A DNA stretch of 64,000 nt, taken from positions 496,001 through 560,000 of the forward strand of contig JACHMT010000003.1 in assembly GCA_014208095.1 (NCBI GenBank). The letters are read 5' to 3'. The translations under genes and the position numbers were made by a program. Source of the DNA: Actinospineispora eucalypti. GTDB lineage: Bacteria > Actinomycetota > Actinomycetes > Mycobacteriales > Pseudonocardiaceae. Positions within the stretch are counted from its first letter, which is position 1. Every line of letters starts with the position of its first letter. Under the pieces are notes generated by a model. It saw only the letters and a list, made by a program, of their open reading frames with translations. It was not told the origin of the DNA and did no database searches. Positions 46,719 through 55,323 of this stretch are shown one piece after another.

Positions 46719-47132
46719 ATGTGGCCGGAGTACCGGGGGGTTGGCACGCATGGGCGTGTCCGACCGTCACCGGCCGCATGGTTCCCGTCAGCCCTCGACC
46801 TGGACCCAGACGCCCGACCCGGCGCGTACGGCATCAACGACCGCGACGAGGACCACGACAAGGACTGGGACCGGGACGGGCGGCGCTGCGTCTGCAACGA
46901 CCGCGACCGGGACGGCGACGTGTACTACTACCCGGCTCCCGGCCGGGACGAGGACCCGCGACGGCCCGGTGGCTGGCCGAACTACCGGCCCGGTTACCCG
47001 GCCAACCCCGGCCCGTACGCATACCCGGGCGGGCCGAACTCCACCGGCCCGCAGACCTGCCGGTTCTACCAGCCCGGGGAACACCGTGACCTGCCCGACG
47101 GCGGCGCCATCTGCACCCGCGCACCCCGCTAA
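46719..47132 (+). CDS. Low-complexity Asp/Arg- and Pro/Gly/Tyr-rich hypothetical protein
   Basis: 137 residues from ATG 46719. The middle is Asp/Arg-rich (DRDEDHDKDWDRDGRR, then CNDRDRDGDVYYYPAPGRD) and the end is Gly/Pro/Tyr-rich (NYRPGYPANPGPYAYPGG). No signal peptide or family is recognised. A start further upstream in the same frame is possible. The unusual composition could also be spurious. Confidence 0.4.
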   Translation: MWPEYRGVGTHGRVRPSPAAWFPSALDLDPDARPGAYGINDRDEDHDKDWDRDGRRCVCNDRDRDGDVYYYPAPGRDEDPRRPGGWPNYRPGYPANPGPYAYPGGPNSTGPQTCRFYQPGEHRDLPDGGAICTRAPR

Positions 47133-47520
47133 CCGGGCGCCCCCGCCTGCGGCCACCGGAGCCCGGTGTGGCCGGCGTGCGGTCGAGTCGCGTTCCGGAC
47201 TGCATTGCCTCTGCATTCGAGCTGCATTCGGTCTGCAACACCCGGCAGTCACCCCTGCGTGGGTGCGGCAGTCACCCCGGCAATAAGAGCGCCGGTGTGA
47301 CCGCCGCACCCCCACCCGCCAAACCTGCAGGTCAACACCCCTGGAGCTGGTCATGTCCTCGACCCGAACTAACTAGAGTTACCCCTGACCACAACAACAC
47401 CGCTTCCGCATCGGCCCTCGCTCTGGCCGACCCCGCCTCCGCTCCCGACCCCGCCTCCGCTCCCGGCCCGGTCCCGCCCGGGTCCGCCGCCCGGAGCTCG
47501 TCGCCCGCGGCGGTGTCCCG
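47133..47520 (+). other. Intergenic region with short repeats
   Basis: 388 bases without a convincing gene. It contains three CTGCATT units (about 47202-47232), an AACTAACTAGAGTTA stretch near 47370 that could be a -10 region, and a twice-repeated CCCCGCCTCCGCTCCCG just before the next gene. No att site or tRNA was recognised. Confidence 0.4.
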
Positions 47521-48138
47521 ATGAGCGGCGCCGGCCGGCGAGCCATCGACCCCCTCGCGAAGATCGCCGACGCCGGGCGGTGGGTCACCCCGCGCGACCG
47601 GGTGGTGCTGGTCCTGCTCACCGAACACCGGGTCGCGACCGCCGCCCAGATCGCCCGCGTGGAGTTCCCCTGCCCGAACCGGGCCCGTGTCCGGCTGGAG
47701 CAACTCGCCGAACGTCACTACCTGGCGCGTTGGCGCCCCTACGTCCGGCCCGGCTCCGCGCCTTTCCAGTACACGGTCGGCCCGCTCGGCGCCGCGCTCA
47801 CCGCCGCCGCCAAACAGGAACCCATCCCCAAGCCGAGCGAGGTCACCCGGGAGGCCTGGCGGCTGGAACACTCACCGAACCTCGCGCACCGGCTCGCCGT
47901 GGTGGAGTTCTTCACCCGGCTGCACGGCCACGCCCGCACCCTGCCCGGCGCCGCGCTGGCCGAATGGTGGTCCGAAGTACGGCCGCTGGACCGAACCCAC
48001 CCACCAGGGTCAACGCGAGATCCAGTTCCTCTACGAACACGACCGAGGCACCGAACCCCTCGACACCCTGCTGACCAAGCTCGACAAGTACCGCAACCGG
48101 GTCAACCTGCCGCGCGGCTGCGCCGCACCGTGGTTCGG
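47521..48138 (+). pseudogene. Replication-relaxation family protein, frameshifted and truncated
   Basis: From ATG 47521 the sequence is typical of actinomycete replication-relaxation proteins: WVTPRDRVVLVLLTEHRVATAAQIARVEF, NRARVRLEQLAERHYL, LEHSPNLAHRLAVVEFF and EWWSE. After 47976 the matching sequence moves to another frame (YGRWTE from 47978, then IQFLYEHDRGTEPLDTLLTKLDKYR), and the usual RPDG before YGRW is missing, so bases were deleted. The C-terminus ends abruptly near 48125, where the 3' end of the opposite-strand permease begins. These genes normally sit on plasmids or integrative elements; this one looks dead. Confidence 0.7.
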
Positions 48139-50556
48139 TCACTCGAAGCGGAGCGCTTCGATGGGGCGCAGCCGGGCGGCGCGGCGGGCGGGATAGCCGC
48201 CGGCGAGCAGGCCGATCGCTAGGCTCACCAGGAACGCGATCACCACCGGCCCGGCCGACAGGATCGGCGTGGGGACCTGGGGGATCAGGTCGGGCAGGGT
48301 CGCCCCGGCGGCCAGCGTGACGGCCACGCCGAGTATCGCGCCCACGGCGCCGCCGAGTCCGGTCAGGATCACCGCCTCGGAGAGGAACTGGCGCAGGATG
48401 GCGGTGGTCTTGGCGCCCACCGCCTTCCGGATGCCGATCTCCCGGGTTCGCTCGGTGACCGAGACCAGCATGATGTTGGCGACGCCGACCCCGCCGACGA
48501 AAAGCGAGATGGCCGCGACCGCCACGATGAACATGGTGAGGAAGTCCAGGAACTGGGTGCTCTGGTTGAGCAGCTCGGTGAACGTGGTGATGTTGAAGTC
48601 TCGGCCTGTGGGCTCGCGGATGTAGTGCTCGGTGTCCAAGATCTTGGTGGCTTCGGCGACGGCCGTCTGCAGCGTGTCCACGCTGGTCGACCTGAGCGTG
48701 ACCTGGCTGACCTCGCCGCCCTTGTTACCCACCAGGTAGGCCCGCGCGGCGGTGAGCGGCACGAGGACCGAGTTGTCGTTCTGGCCGTCGGCGGCGAGTA
48801 CGCCCTGGATCTTGAACGTGCTCTGGGCGAGCCGGATCGGCTTTCCGACGAGTTCCTGTGGGCTGATCTCGGAGCCGTACAACAGGCGCACGGCCTGCTG
48901 GCCCAGCACGACGTGCCGGCTGCTACCGGTCACGTCGTCCTTGGAGAACCAGGTACCGGCGACCACCCGCCGGTTCTGCATCTCGAGGTAGTTCTCGGTG
49001 GCGCCGACCAGGCTGGCGTTGTCCTTCGCCTGCCCGGCGGTCACCACCACGTTGCCCTGGATGGCCGGGGACACCGCGGCGATGTGCGGCGCGTGCTGAG
49101 GATCGGTGAGCGCGTCGACGTCCTGGTCGGTCAGTTTGCGAGGCTCGCGGCCGTTGGGCACCGACCCCTTCGCCGTGGTGATGATGGCCTGGTTGGAGAG
49201 CCGGCTGAACTGCGCGTCGAAGTTCGCCCGCATGCCGTCGCCCAGGGCTACCAGCACGATCACCGCGGCGACACCGACGACGATGCCGGTCGTGGTGAGC
49301 AGCGCCCGCAGGCGGTTGTTGGACAGGCTGTGCGCCGCGGCGGCCACCGCTTCGCGCATCTGGGGCACCCATTCGGTGGCCAGCGCCTCGACCGTGCGCC
49401 GGCCGGCCGCGACCAGGCGCTCGCCGTCGGCGGTGCGCGGCTTGCCGGGGCTACCCGGCAGCGGGGTGCCGGCGAGCACCGCCGCGGCCTCGCGGCGTGC
49501 AGCCGCATTCGCCGCGCGCTGGCGGGCGGTCTGCTCTCGCCGGGACGTTGCCCGGCTCCGCAGGAGGGTCGATACGCCAACCAGCCAGTTCGTCAGCTGG
49601 GCGGCGGACGCTCGCGCTCGTACCGGCGGCGCCGCCGGACTTGCGGCGGCCGCGCCCGGGTCGGCGGGGCGCGGGACGGTTGGACGTGGGCCGGCTGGAG
49701 GCGGCGCGGTCGGATGCAGAGCTGCCGGAGACGGGGCAGGCGGGTGTGAAGCTGTCGGGCGTGAGGCAGTCGGGTGTGGGGCTGCTGGAGGCGGGGGCGG
49801 AGCAGCCGGGTGCGGCGCGGCCGGGCGCGGAGGAGCCGGAGGTCGCGCGGCCGGGCGCGGTGGGGCAGTCGGTCGTGGAGCTGCCGAAGGCGGAGGGGTT
49901 GGGCGTGGAGCTGCCGAAGGTGGGGGAGTCAGGTGCGGGGCGGTCGGCTGTGGGGCGGTTGGGCTTGGGGCAGCCGGAGCTGGGGGAGCCAGACTCGTGT
50001 CGGCTGGGCTTGCCGTGGTGTCCGGGCTCGCGGTGTCCCGGGCGTCCGGGGCGGACGGCTGGTCGGGCGGGGGCGGCGACCACCGGTGCCACGGCTCCGC
50101 GGCATCGGTCTGGCGGACCGCGGCGTCCGCCACCCGTTCCCGCAGTGGGTGGTTGGGCGCCGGCCGCAACCACTCGGGCTGCGTCACCGGTACCGGCGAC
50201 GCGCTGAGCCGGCGCGCCGGGCGGACCCCTCGGGCGGCATACGGTTGCGCCGCCCGACGCCGGAACCAGGGTGGTTGGGGCTCGGGCACCAGGCGCCGGT
50301 ACGGCGACTCCCGGCGCGGGCGGGTGGCTGCGGTGCCGTCCGCTACCGGCGCCGGCGGCGTCGTCGGCTGGGCCGGCCGCTCAGGGACCGACTCATCGCG
50401 CGCCGCCTCGACCTGCTCGCGGCGTCGACGCCGAGCCGCCCTGCGGTGATCGGTGCAGCAGTACCGCCGTGGCTCTCCGGTCAGCACCGGCTCGACCGGG
50501 TTGTCGCAGCCATCGAGCGCGCACACTCGCCGAGCGCTGGCGACGCTGGTCTCCAT
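48139..50556 (-). CDS. MacB/FtsX-type ABC transporter permease with N-terminal zinc-ribbon-like extension
   Basis: 805 residues. The first 35 hold CALDGC and RRYCCTDH, a possible small zinc site, followed by about 250 residues of Pro/Ala-rich linker. The permease part starts near SLSNNRLRALLTTTGIVVGVAAVIVLVALG (first helix), has a large extracytoplasmic MacB-type domain, then three helices with GVANIMLVSVTERTREIGIRKAVGA and the end PARRAARLRPIEALRFE. These are classic for the MacB/FtsX superfamily. No ATPase gene is adjacent. The start ATG follows a strong GGGGGGAA. The palindrome at 50597 lies about 40 bases upstream, and the same site is found before the monooxygenase. The 3' end abuts the broken replication-relaxation gene. 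Confidence 0.85.
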   Translation of the reverse strand: METSVASARRVCALDGCDNPVEPVLTGEPRRYCCTDHRRAARRRRREQVEAARDESVPERPAQPTTPPAPVADGTAATRPRRESPYRRLVPEPQPPWFRRRAAQPYAARGVRPARRLSASPVPVTQPEWLRPAPNHPLRERVADAAVRQTDAAEPWHRWSPPPPDQPSAPDARDTASPDTTASPADTSLAPPAPAAPSPTAPQPTAPHLTPPPSAAPRPTPPPSAAPRPTAPPRPAARPPAPPRPAAPHPAAPPPPPAAPHPTASRPTASHPPAPSPAALHPTAPPPAGPRPTVPRPADPGAAAASPAAPPVRARASAAQLTNWLVGVSTLLRSRATSRREQTARQRAANAAARREAAAVLAGTPLPGSPGKPRTADGERLVAAGRRTVEALATEWVPQMREAVAAAAHSLSNNRLRALLTTTGIVVGVAAVIVLVALGDGMRANFDAQFSRLSNQAIITTAKGSVPNGREPRKLTDQDVDALTDPQHAPHIAAVSPAIQGNVVVTAGQAKDNASLVGATENYLEMQNRRVVAGTWFSKDDVTGSSRHVVLGQQAVRLLYGSEISPQELVGKPIRLAQSTFKIQGVLAADGQNDNSVLVPLTAARAYLVGNKGGEVSQVTLRSTSVDTLQTAVAEATKILDTEHYIREPTGRDFNITTFTELLNQSTQFLDFLTMFIVAVAAISLFVGGVGVANIMLVSVTERTREIGIRKAVGAKTTAILRQFLSEAVILTGLGGAVGAILGVAVTLAAGATLPDLIPQVPTPILSAGPVVIAFLVSLAIGLLAGGYPARRAARLRPIEALRFE

Positions 50557-50596
50557 AGCGGTTCCCCCCGGTGTGAGTCGACAGCGCCCAAGAAGG

Positions 50597-50613
50597 TGAT
50601 TGATTATCAGTCA
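50597..50613 (-). promoter_or_regulatory. 17-bp TetR-type operator upstream of permease
   Basis: TGATTGATTATCAGTCA, one base off a perfect palindrome and matching TGACTGATCATCAGTCA at 54066-54082 except at two positions. Read on the minus strand it follows a -10-like TTAAAGT, so binding would overlap the start of transcription. Confidence 0.7.
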
Positions 50614-50662
50614 GTCTCGACTTTAATGTCGACCACCACGCGCGTCAACAACGCGGCTGGGG

Positions 50663-51079
50663 CTACGCCTGGTGGATGGGGAGGCTGATCGCGCCGGGAT
50701 CGGCGTCGATCCGGGGGTCGAGGGATCGGGCGGCCCGCAGGCATGACACGAGGGCGGCCGTGGCGAGGCCGACGAGATCGTCGCGGGTCAGCTCGCGGTG
50801 CCGCAGATGGTCCAGCGCGATCTCGTCCAGATAGCCGACCCAACCTCGAATGCTGGTGCGCAGCACGGGGTGGACCGGCTCGGGTGCCTCGAAGGCGTGC
50901 AGCAGGCTCGTGGCGTCGAGCCAGCGGACGTCGTCGACCATCGCCCGCGTTCTCGGGTCCGAGCTGCTCCGGTTGTGCATGAGGCGGAGGAACTCTTCGG
51001 AGTTGTCCTCGATGAACGCGAAATGCCGGTCCAGCGCATCACGCAGACGGGCAAGGCCTTGGCTGTTCGAGGCAGTCAT
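50663..51079 (-). CDS. TetR ligand-binding domain lacking the DNA-binding domain
   Basis: 138 residues aligning with the C-terminal halves of the TetR proteins at 42910 and 51940: HFAFIEDNSEEFLRLMHNRSSSDP, LRTSIRGWVGYLDEIALDHLRH and LRAARSLDP. The whole N-terminal helix-turn-helix is absent, and an in-frame stop precedes the ATG, so it cannot be recovered by choosing another start. It may be a decayed TetR gene or a stand-alone ligand or dimerisation partner of the paralogues. It lies downstream of, and in the same direction as, the TetR at 51153. Confidence 0.6.
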   Translation of the reverse strand: MTASNSQGLARLRDALDRHFAFIEDNSEEFLRLMHNRSSSDPRTRAMVDDVRWLDATSLLHAFEAPEPVHPVLRTSIRGWVGYLDEIALDHLRHRELTRDDLVGLATAALVSCLRAARSLDPRIDADPGAISLPIHQA

Positions 51080-51152
51080 TACGCGAGTTTCAGCAGCTCA
51101 GCGGTTGGAATAACTTTGTAATAGGTTGTCTAGCACAGCACTGAAGACGTGT

Positions 51153-51896
51153 CTAGCCGATCCGCGGTCGCCGGCCGCGCCGCGCCGCCGGTTGCTCGGG
51201 TCCGGTGGCCGGTCTCCCCGCCTCCGGTGGGATTGCCGCCTGCAACTGCTCGAAGCGCGGTATGGCGGCGAGCGCGGAGTGTTCCGTGGCTTCCCGCTCG
51301 CCGCCGAGGCCGACCAGGAGGTTGATCGCCGCCGGGGCGAAGACGCGGAGCATGCCCTTGGCTCCGTCCCCGAAGACGCCCGCGAGCTCCAGCATCATGT
51401 ACCCGTGCAGCAGGCTCCACATCTGTCCGGTGGTGGAGACCGGGTCGTCCCGCCGGAGACGGTCGGCGCCCATGCACCGGCGCACCGTCTCGACCACCTC
51501 ACCGAACGCTGCGTTGACCTCGGCCAGCGTGCCGAGGCCGCCGTCGGTCGCCGGCGCCCGGTCGATCAGTGGCCCGGCGCCCGGCGCGCTGACCCCGAAC
51601 ATCAGGTGGTACCGATGGGGGTCGGCAAGCGCGAACCGCCGGTAAATCATGGCCTGCACCAGCAGGTCCGCCACCGGGTCGGCGCTGCTCGGGGATTCGC
51701 GCAGGAAGCGGGCGAGCCGGGTGAAGGACTCCCGGGCGAGCGCCTCGTACAGCCCGGCCATGCCGCCGAAGTGGCTGTATACGACCATGGTGGAAGCGCC
51801 GATCTCCGCGCCGAGCCGCCGGGCGTTGAGCGCTTCCAGCCCGTGCGTCTCCAGCAAGCGGAGCGCGCTTTCCACCAGGCGGTCTCGGGTTCCCAC
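51153..51896 (-). CDS. TetR/AcrR-family transcriptional regulator
   Basis: 247 residues from GTG 51896. The helix-turn-helix reads LEALNARRLGAEIGASTMVVYSHFGGMAGLYEALA; the C-terminal domain has DPHRYHLMFGVSAPG and WSLLHGYMMLELAGVF, typical of one large TetR subgroup. The last 30 residues are basic and Pro-rich. It is divergent from the TetR at 51940 with 43 bases between them, and lies between the permease and monooxygenase genes whose promoters share an operator, so it is one candidate regulator of that pair. Confidence 0.9.
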   Translation of the reverse strand: MGTRDRLVESALRLLETHGLEALNARRLGAEIGASTMVVYSHFGGMAGLYEALARESFTRLARFLRESPSSADPVADLLVQAMIYRRFALADPHRYHLMFGVSAPGAGPLIDRAPATDGGLGTLAEVNAAFGEVVETVRRCMGADRLRRDDPVSTTGQMWSLLHGYMMLELAGVFGDGAKGMLRVFAPAAINLLVGLGGEREATEHSALAAIPRFEQLQAAIPPEAGRPATGPEQPAARRGRRPRIG

Positions 51897-51926
51897 GGCT
51901 AAACCGTCATTTCATTTACGCGTCGT

Positions 51927-51939
51927 TATACTTTCCAGC
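51927..51939 (+). promoter_or_regulatory. Leaderless promoter of TetR gene
   Basis: TATACT at 51927-51932 followed by 7 bases and ATG 51940; no Shine-Dalgarno. The arrangement parallels the paralogue at 42910. Confidence 0.55.
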
Positions 51940-52593
51940 ATGGTGTCCGCTGACCCCGCCGCCGCGGTGATCGAGACGCGCGAGCGGCCGGACCGGCGGG
52001 CACTGCTGGTCGAAACGGCGGAGACTCTGTTCACCGAGCGAGCCTACGACGAGGTCACCACCACCGAGATCGCCAAGCGGGCCGGGGTCGCGTACGGCCT
52101 GATCGCGCACCACTTCGCCAACAAGCGGGGCCTGTATCTGGCGATGGTGAACGCGGTCGCCGAGCGGCTGCGCGCGGTGCACCAGGCGCAGCCGACCGGT
52201 GGCACGCCGGCCGAGATGCTCCGCGAGGGGATCTTGCGGCACATCGCCTACGTCGAGGACAACGCGAAGGGCTACCTCGCGTTGATGTACGGCGGCAGCG
52301 GCTCGGACCCCGAGGTGCGCGCGATCATCGAGAGCTTCCGGTGGACCATCGTCACCCGCCTGCTCGGCATGCTCGGCGTGCACGAGCCGATCCGTCCGGT
52401 CCTGCGCACCGCCATGCGCGGTTGGTCCGGCTACGTCACCGAGAGCCTGCTGGACTACCTGCAGAACTCCGACACCAGCCGGGACGACGTCGCGACGCTG
52501 GTGATCCGGGCGCTGGTGAGCACGCTGCGCACGGCCCACTCGCTCGATCCGGACATCGGGATCGGACCGTCGGTGATCGACCGGCTCTGCTGA
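51940..52593 (+). CDS. TetR/AcrR-family transcriptional regulator (paralogue)
   Basis: 217 residues. The open frame extends upstream, but ATG 51940 fits a -10 at 51927 and aligns with the paralogue at 42910. The helix-turn-helix YDEVTTTEIAKRAGVAYGLIAHHFANKRGLYLA is nearly identical to that of the paralogue, which implies a similar DNA target. The ligand domain has GYLALMYGGSGSDPEV and LRTAMRGWSGYVTESLLDYL. It converges on the monooxygenase gene with only 6 bases between stops. Confidence 0.9.
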   Translation: MVSADPAAAVIETRERPDRRALLVETAETLFTERAYDEVTTTEIAKRAGVAYGLIAHHFANKRGLYLAMVNAVAERLRAVHQAQPTGGTPAEMLREGILRHIAYVEDNAKGYLALMYGGSGSDPEVRAIIESFRWTIVTRLLGMLGVHEPIRPVLRTAMRGWSGYVTESLLDYLQNSDTSRDDVATLVIRALVSTLRTAHSLDPDIGIGPSVIDRLC

Positions 52594-52599
52594 CACGGC

Positions 52600-54042
52600 T
52601 CAGGTCACGCTGAACGCCGCGGCCGGGTCCCGCCGGACCAGCTTGCGGTAGTGCAGGGTCGACGCCGGCCAGGGGTTGGTCACCCGCCCCGACTCGGTCT
52701 TGTACCAGCTCAGGCAGCCCGCCGGCCACACCGTCCGGCCGATCGCGGTGTCCAGCCAGTCGCGGTAGTCGCGCATCGCCTCGGCCCGGACCTCGACCGC
52801 GCCCGGGAGCAGCCGCAGGCAGTTCATGATGAAGTGAACCTGGCACTCGATCATGAAGATGTTGGAGTTGTGCCCGAGGATGGTGTTCGGCCCGTGCACC
52901 AGGAAGAAGTTCGGGAACCCCTCGACCGCGATGCCGAGGTAGGCCTCCGCGCCGGCCTGCCAACTGTCCTGCAGCACCGCGCCGTCCCGGCCGCGCACGG
53001 TCATCGGCGCCAGGAACTCGGTGGTCCGGAACCCAGTGGCGTACACGATCACATCCGCCCGGTCGTGGCGCCCACCGGCGACCTCGATGCCGTCGCGGGT
53101 GATGCGCGATATCGGGTCGGTGACCAGTTCGACGTTCTCCCGGGTGACGGCGGGGTAGAAGTCGCTGTCCACGACGATCCGCTTGCAACCGATCGGATAG
53201 TCGGGGGTGAGGCGGGCACGCAGCGCGGGGTCCGGCACCTGGCGGCGCAGGTGCCAGCGCGCGGCCCATTTCGCCGGCAGGAACGACCAGCCCTTCGTGA
53301 TCACCGGGGTGAGCGCGAGGTCCGCGGCGAGGTAGACCAGCGCTCGGTATGCACTCTGTATACCGGGTGTTCGTCGGAACACGGCTCGGGTGAGCGGGCC
53401 GAACTCGGGCCTCGGCTTGGGCAGCACCCAGTTCGGGGTGCGCTGGTAGACGCGCACCCGGCGGGCCTGCCGCGCGACGTGCGGCAGCAGTTGCGCCGCG
53501 CTCGAGCCGGTGCCGATCAGCGCCACGTCCCGGCCCGTGAGGTCCTGGTCGGGGTTCCACCGCGCGGTGTGGAAGGCGGCCCCGGTGAAGTCCGCCCGGC
53601 CGGTGATGTCGGGCAGCTTCGGCCGGTGCAGCTGGCCCACCGCGCAGACCACGACGTCCGCGGTGAAGGTGTCGCCCGCTTCGGTGCGCACCGTCCAGCG
53701 GCGTGCGGTCTGGTCGTACTCGGCGCTGGCCACCTCGGCGCCGGTGCGCAGGTGCTGGCGCAACCGGTACTTGTCGGCGACGCCGGTCAGGTAGTTGAGG
53801 ATCTCCGGCTGGGCCGGATAGCGCGATCGCGCGCTTCGATACTTCTCGAAGGAGAACGAGTACAGGTGCGAGGGCACGTCGCAGCCGCATCCCGGGTAGA
53901 TGTTGTCCCGCCAGATGCCGCCCACGTCGTGACCCTTTTCCAGCACGACGAAGTCGTCGTGTCCGGTCCGCTTGAGCGCGGCCGCCATGCACAGCCCGCC
54001 GAACCCGGCGCCGATGATCACGACCTTGGTAGAGATGTCCAT
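52600..54042 (-). CDS. Flavin-dependent monooxygenase, Baeyer-Villiger type
   Basis: 480 residues. An N-terminal FAD motif VVIIGAGFGG, the type I Baeyer-Villiger fingerprint FTGAAFHTARW (FxGxxxHxxxW) and a second Rossmann motif ALIGTGSSA for NADPH are all present. GIWRDNIYPGCGCDVPSHLY is typical of the family. Such enzymes use NADPH and O2 to insert oxygen next to ketones or to hydroxylate. The substrate is unknown. The palindromic operator at 54066-54082 suggests TetR control together with the permease at 48139, perhaps a xenobiotic or lipid response. Confidence 0.9.
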   Translation of the reverse strand: MDISTKVVIIGAGFGGLCMAAALKRTGHDDFVVLEKGHDVGGIWRDNIYPGCGCDVPSHLYSFSFEKYRSARSRYPAQPEILNYLTGVADKYRLRQHLRTGAEVASAEYDQTARRWTVRTEAGDTFTADVVVCAVGQLHRPKLPDITGRADFTGAAFHTARWNPDQDLTGRDVALIGTGSSAAQLLPHVARQARRVRVYQRTPNWVLPKPRPEFGPLTRAVFRRTPGIQSAYRALVYLAADLALTPVITKGWSFLPAKWAARWHLRRQVPDPALRARLTPDYPIGCKRIVVDSDFYPAVTRENVELVTDPISRITRDGIEVAGGRHDRADVIVYATGFRTTEFLAPMTVRGRDGAVLQDSWQAGAEAYLGIAVEGFPNFFLVHGPNTILGHNSNIFMIECQVHFIMNCLRLLPGAVEVRAEAMRDYRDWLDTAIGRTVWPAGCLSWYKTESGRVTNPWPASTLHYRKLVRRDPAAAFSVT

Positions 54043-54065
54043 GTAAAGGTCAGCTCCGTCCGCTT

Positions 54066-54082
54066 TGACTGATCATCAGTCA
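54066..54082 (-). promoter_or_regulatory. 17-bp TetR-type operator upstream of monooxygenase
   Basis: TGACTGATCATCAGTCA is a perfect palindrome around a central C, 24 bases before the start codon. On the minus strand it follows a -10-like TTAGAGT. Confidence 0.75.
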
Positions 54083-54113
54083 GTACGGACTCTAAGAGTG
54101 CACCCTTTACGCG

Positions 54114-55142
54114 TCAAGAGGCGCCGAGCGCCTTGACCGCGGCGGTGGTGGCCTGGGCGAGGAGCTTGTTGTCGTACTTGTCGTCCTTGGCCTTCCGGTC
54201 GGTGAGCACCGCGATCACGATGGGCGGGCGGTTGGGCGGCCAGAGCACGGCGATGTCGTTGCGGGTGCCGTAGTCGGCGCTGCCGGTCTTGTCCGCGACC
54301 AGCCAGCCGGCCGGTACACCGGCCCGGATATCGGTGTTGCCAGTGGTGTTGGCGCACATCATGTCGACCAGCACCTTTCGCTTGTCCGGGGTCAAGGCGT
54401 CGCCGAGGGTGAACGCGCGAAGCGTGTTGGCCAGCGCGCGCGGGGTGCTGGTGTCCCGGAGATCGCCCGGGGTGACGCGGTTCAGGTCGGGTTCGATCCG
54501 GTCCACCTGGCTGGTGGTGTCGCCGACGGCGCGCAACGCGGCGGCCAGTCCGGCCGGTCCGCCCAGCTCACGGAAGAGCAGGTTGCCGCCGGTGTTGTCG
54601 CTGTACCGGAGGGTGGCGTCCATGATCGCGCGCAGCGTCATCCCGGTGCTGGCGTGCTGGGCGGTGATGGGGGAGTCGGACACCACGTCGCTCTGTCGGT
54701 AGGTGACGACCCGGTCCAACTGGTCGAGCGGGGTGCGTTGGAGCACAGCGGCCGCGCTGAACGCCTTGTGCGTGGAGGCGTAACCGAACCTTTCGTCGGC
54801 GCGGAATGTGATCTCCCGACCGGTGGCGGTGTCCACCGCGTACAGGCCCAGCCGGGCGTCGAAGTCCAGCTCCAACCGTTCGAACTCGGCGCGTTCGGCC
54901 GCGGCTGCCGCGCCAGGGGTGGAGGCCGGGCCGGGAACGAAGGCCGGGGCGGGCGCGGACGGGGAGCGGGGGGCTGGCGCCGGGCTGGGAGCGGGTGCCG
55001 AGCCGGAGGCAGCGGTGGGTGCCCGGCCGGAGGCGGTGGTGGGTGCCGGGCCGGCGCAGGCGGTGAGCGCCGCGGCCAGGAACGCGGCGGTCAGCGCGGC
55101 GAAAGAGGCCCGCGCGGTCGGTGGGCCAACGGGGAGGGACAC
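54114..55142 (-). CDS. bla: Class A beta-lactamase, lipoprotein
   Basis: 342 residues from GTG 55142 after AAGGAG. The signal peptide ends in LTACAG, a lipobox with the lipidated Cys, followed by about 60 residues of Pro/Ala/Ser-rich tether. The catalytic domain has all class A elements: STHK (Ser70/Lys73), SDN in YSDNTGGN, EPDLN (Glu166 and Asn170) and DKTGSADYG (Lys234-Thr-Gly). It hydrolyses beta-lactams outside the membrane. It is divergent from a LysR gene, with three 22-bp repeats in the shared upstream region, as in AmpR- or BlaA-controlled systems. Confidence 0.95.
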   Translation of the reverse strand: MSLPVGPPTARASFAALTAAFLAAALTACAGPAPTTASGRAPTAASGSAPAPSPAPAPRSPSAPAPAFVPGPASTPGAAAAAERAEFERLELDFDARLGLYAVDTATGREITFRADERFGYASTHKAFSAAAVLQRTPLDQLDRVVTYRQSDVVSDSPITAQHASTGMTLRAIMDATLRYSDNTGGNLLFRELGGPAGLAAALRAVGDTTSQVDRIEPDLNRVTPGDLRDTSTPRALANTLRAFTLGDALTPDKRKVLVDMMCANTTGNTDIRAGVPAGWLVADKTGSADYGTRNDIAVLWPPNRPPIVIAVLTDRKAKDDKYDNKLLAQATTAAVKALGAS

Positions 55143-55200
55143 GGGGCTCCTTCGGTCGGGTCCCGGTCCGCGAGGGCGCGGTCCGGGGCTGACTCACCCT

Positions 55201-55266
55201 GCTGAAGTGACTGAATCACCGTGCAGAAGTGACTGAATCGGGGTGCTGAAGGCACTGAATCAGGGA
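55201..55266. promoter_or_regulatory. Three 22-bp direct repeats between bla and lysR
   Basis: Units at 55201-55222, 55223-55244 and 55245-55266 share GCWGAAG..ACTGAATC; a degenerate fourth may precede at 55179-55200. A 22-bp period puts all sites on one DNA face. They are probable binding sites of the LysR regulator; the TGACTGA core also resembles a half-site of the TetR operators at 50597 and 54066. Confidence 0.65.
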
Positions 55267-55292
55267 GGGGGGTATGTCAGCAAAGATGGAAG

Positions 55293-55321
55293 TTGACAGT
55301 TTTATGCGTAATCTGCATAGA
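55293..55321 (+). promoter_or_regulatory. Promoter of LysR gene
   Basis: TTGACA (55293-55298), 17 bp, CATAGA (55316-55321). Predicted transcription start lies on the GTG run at 55324-55332, so translation is probably leaderless. Confidence 0.55.
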
Positions 55322-55323
55322 GT

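Noticed and set aside
51649..51939. N-terminal extension of the TetR gene to 51649
   Set aside because: It would overlap the divergent TetR gene, is absent in the paralogue, and a -10 element sits 7 bases before ATG 51940.
54076..54357. Minus-strand 93-codon ORF overlapping the bla 3' end
   Set aside because: Shadow frame of the beta-lactamase gene.
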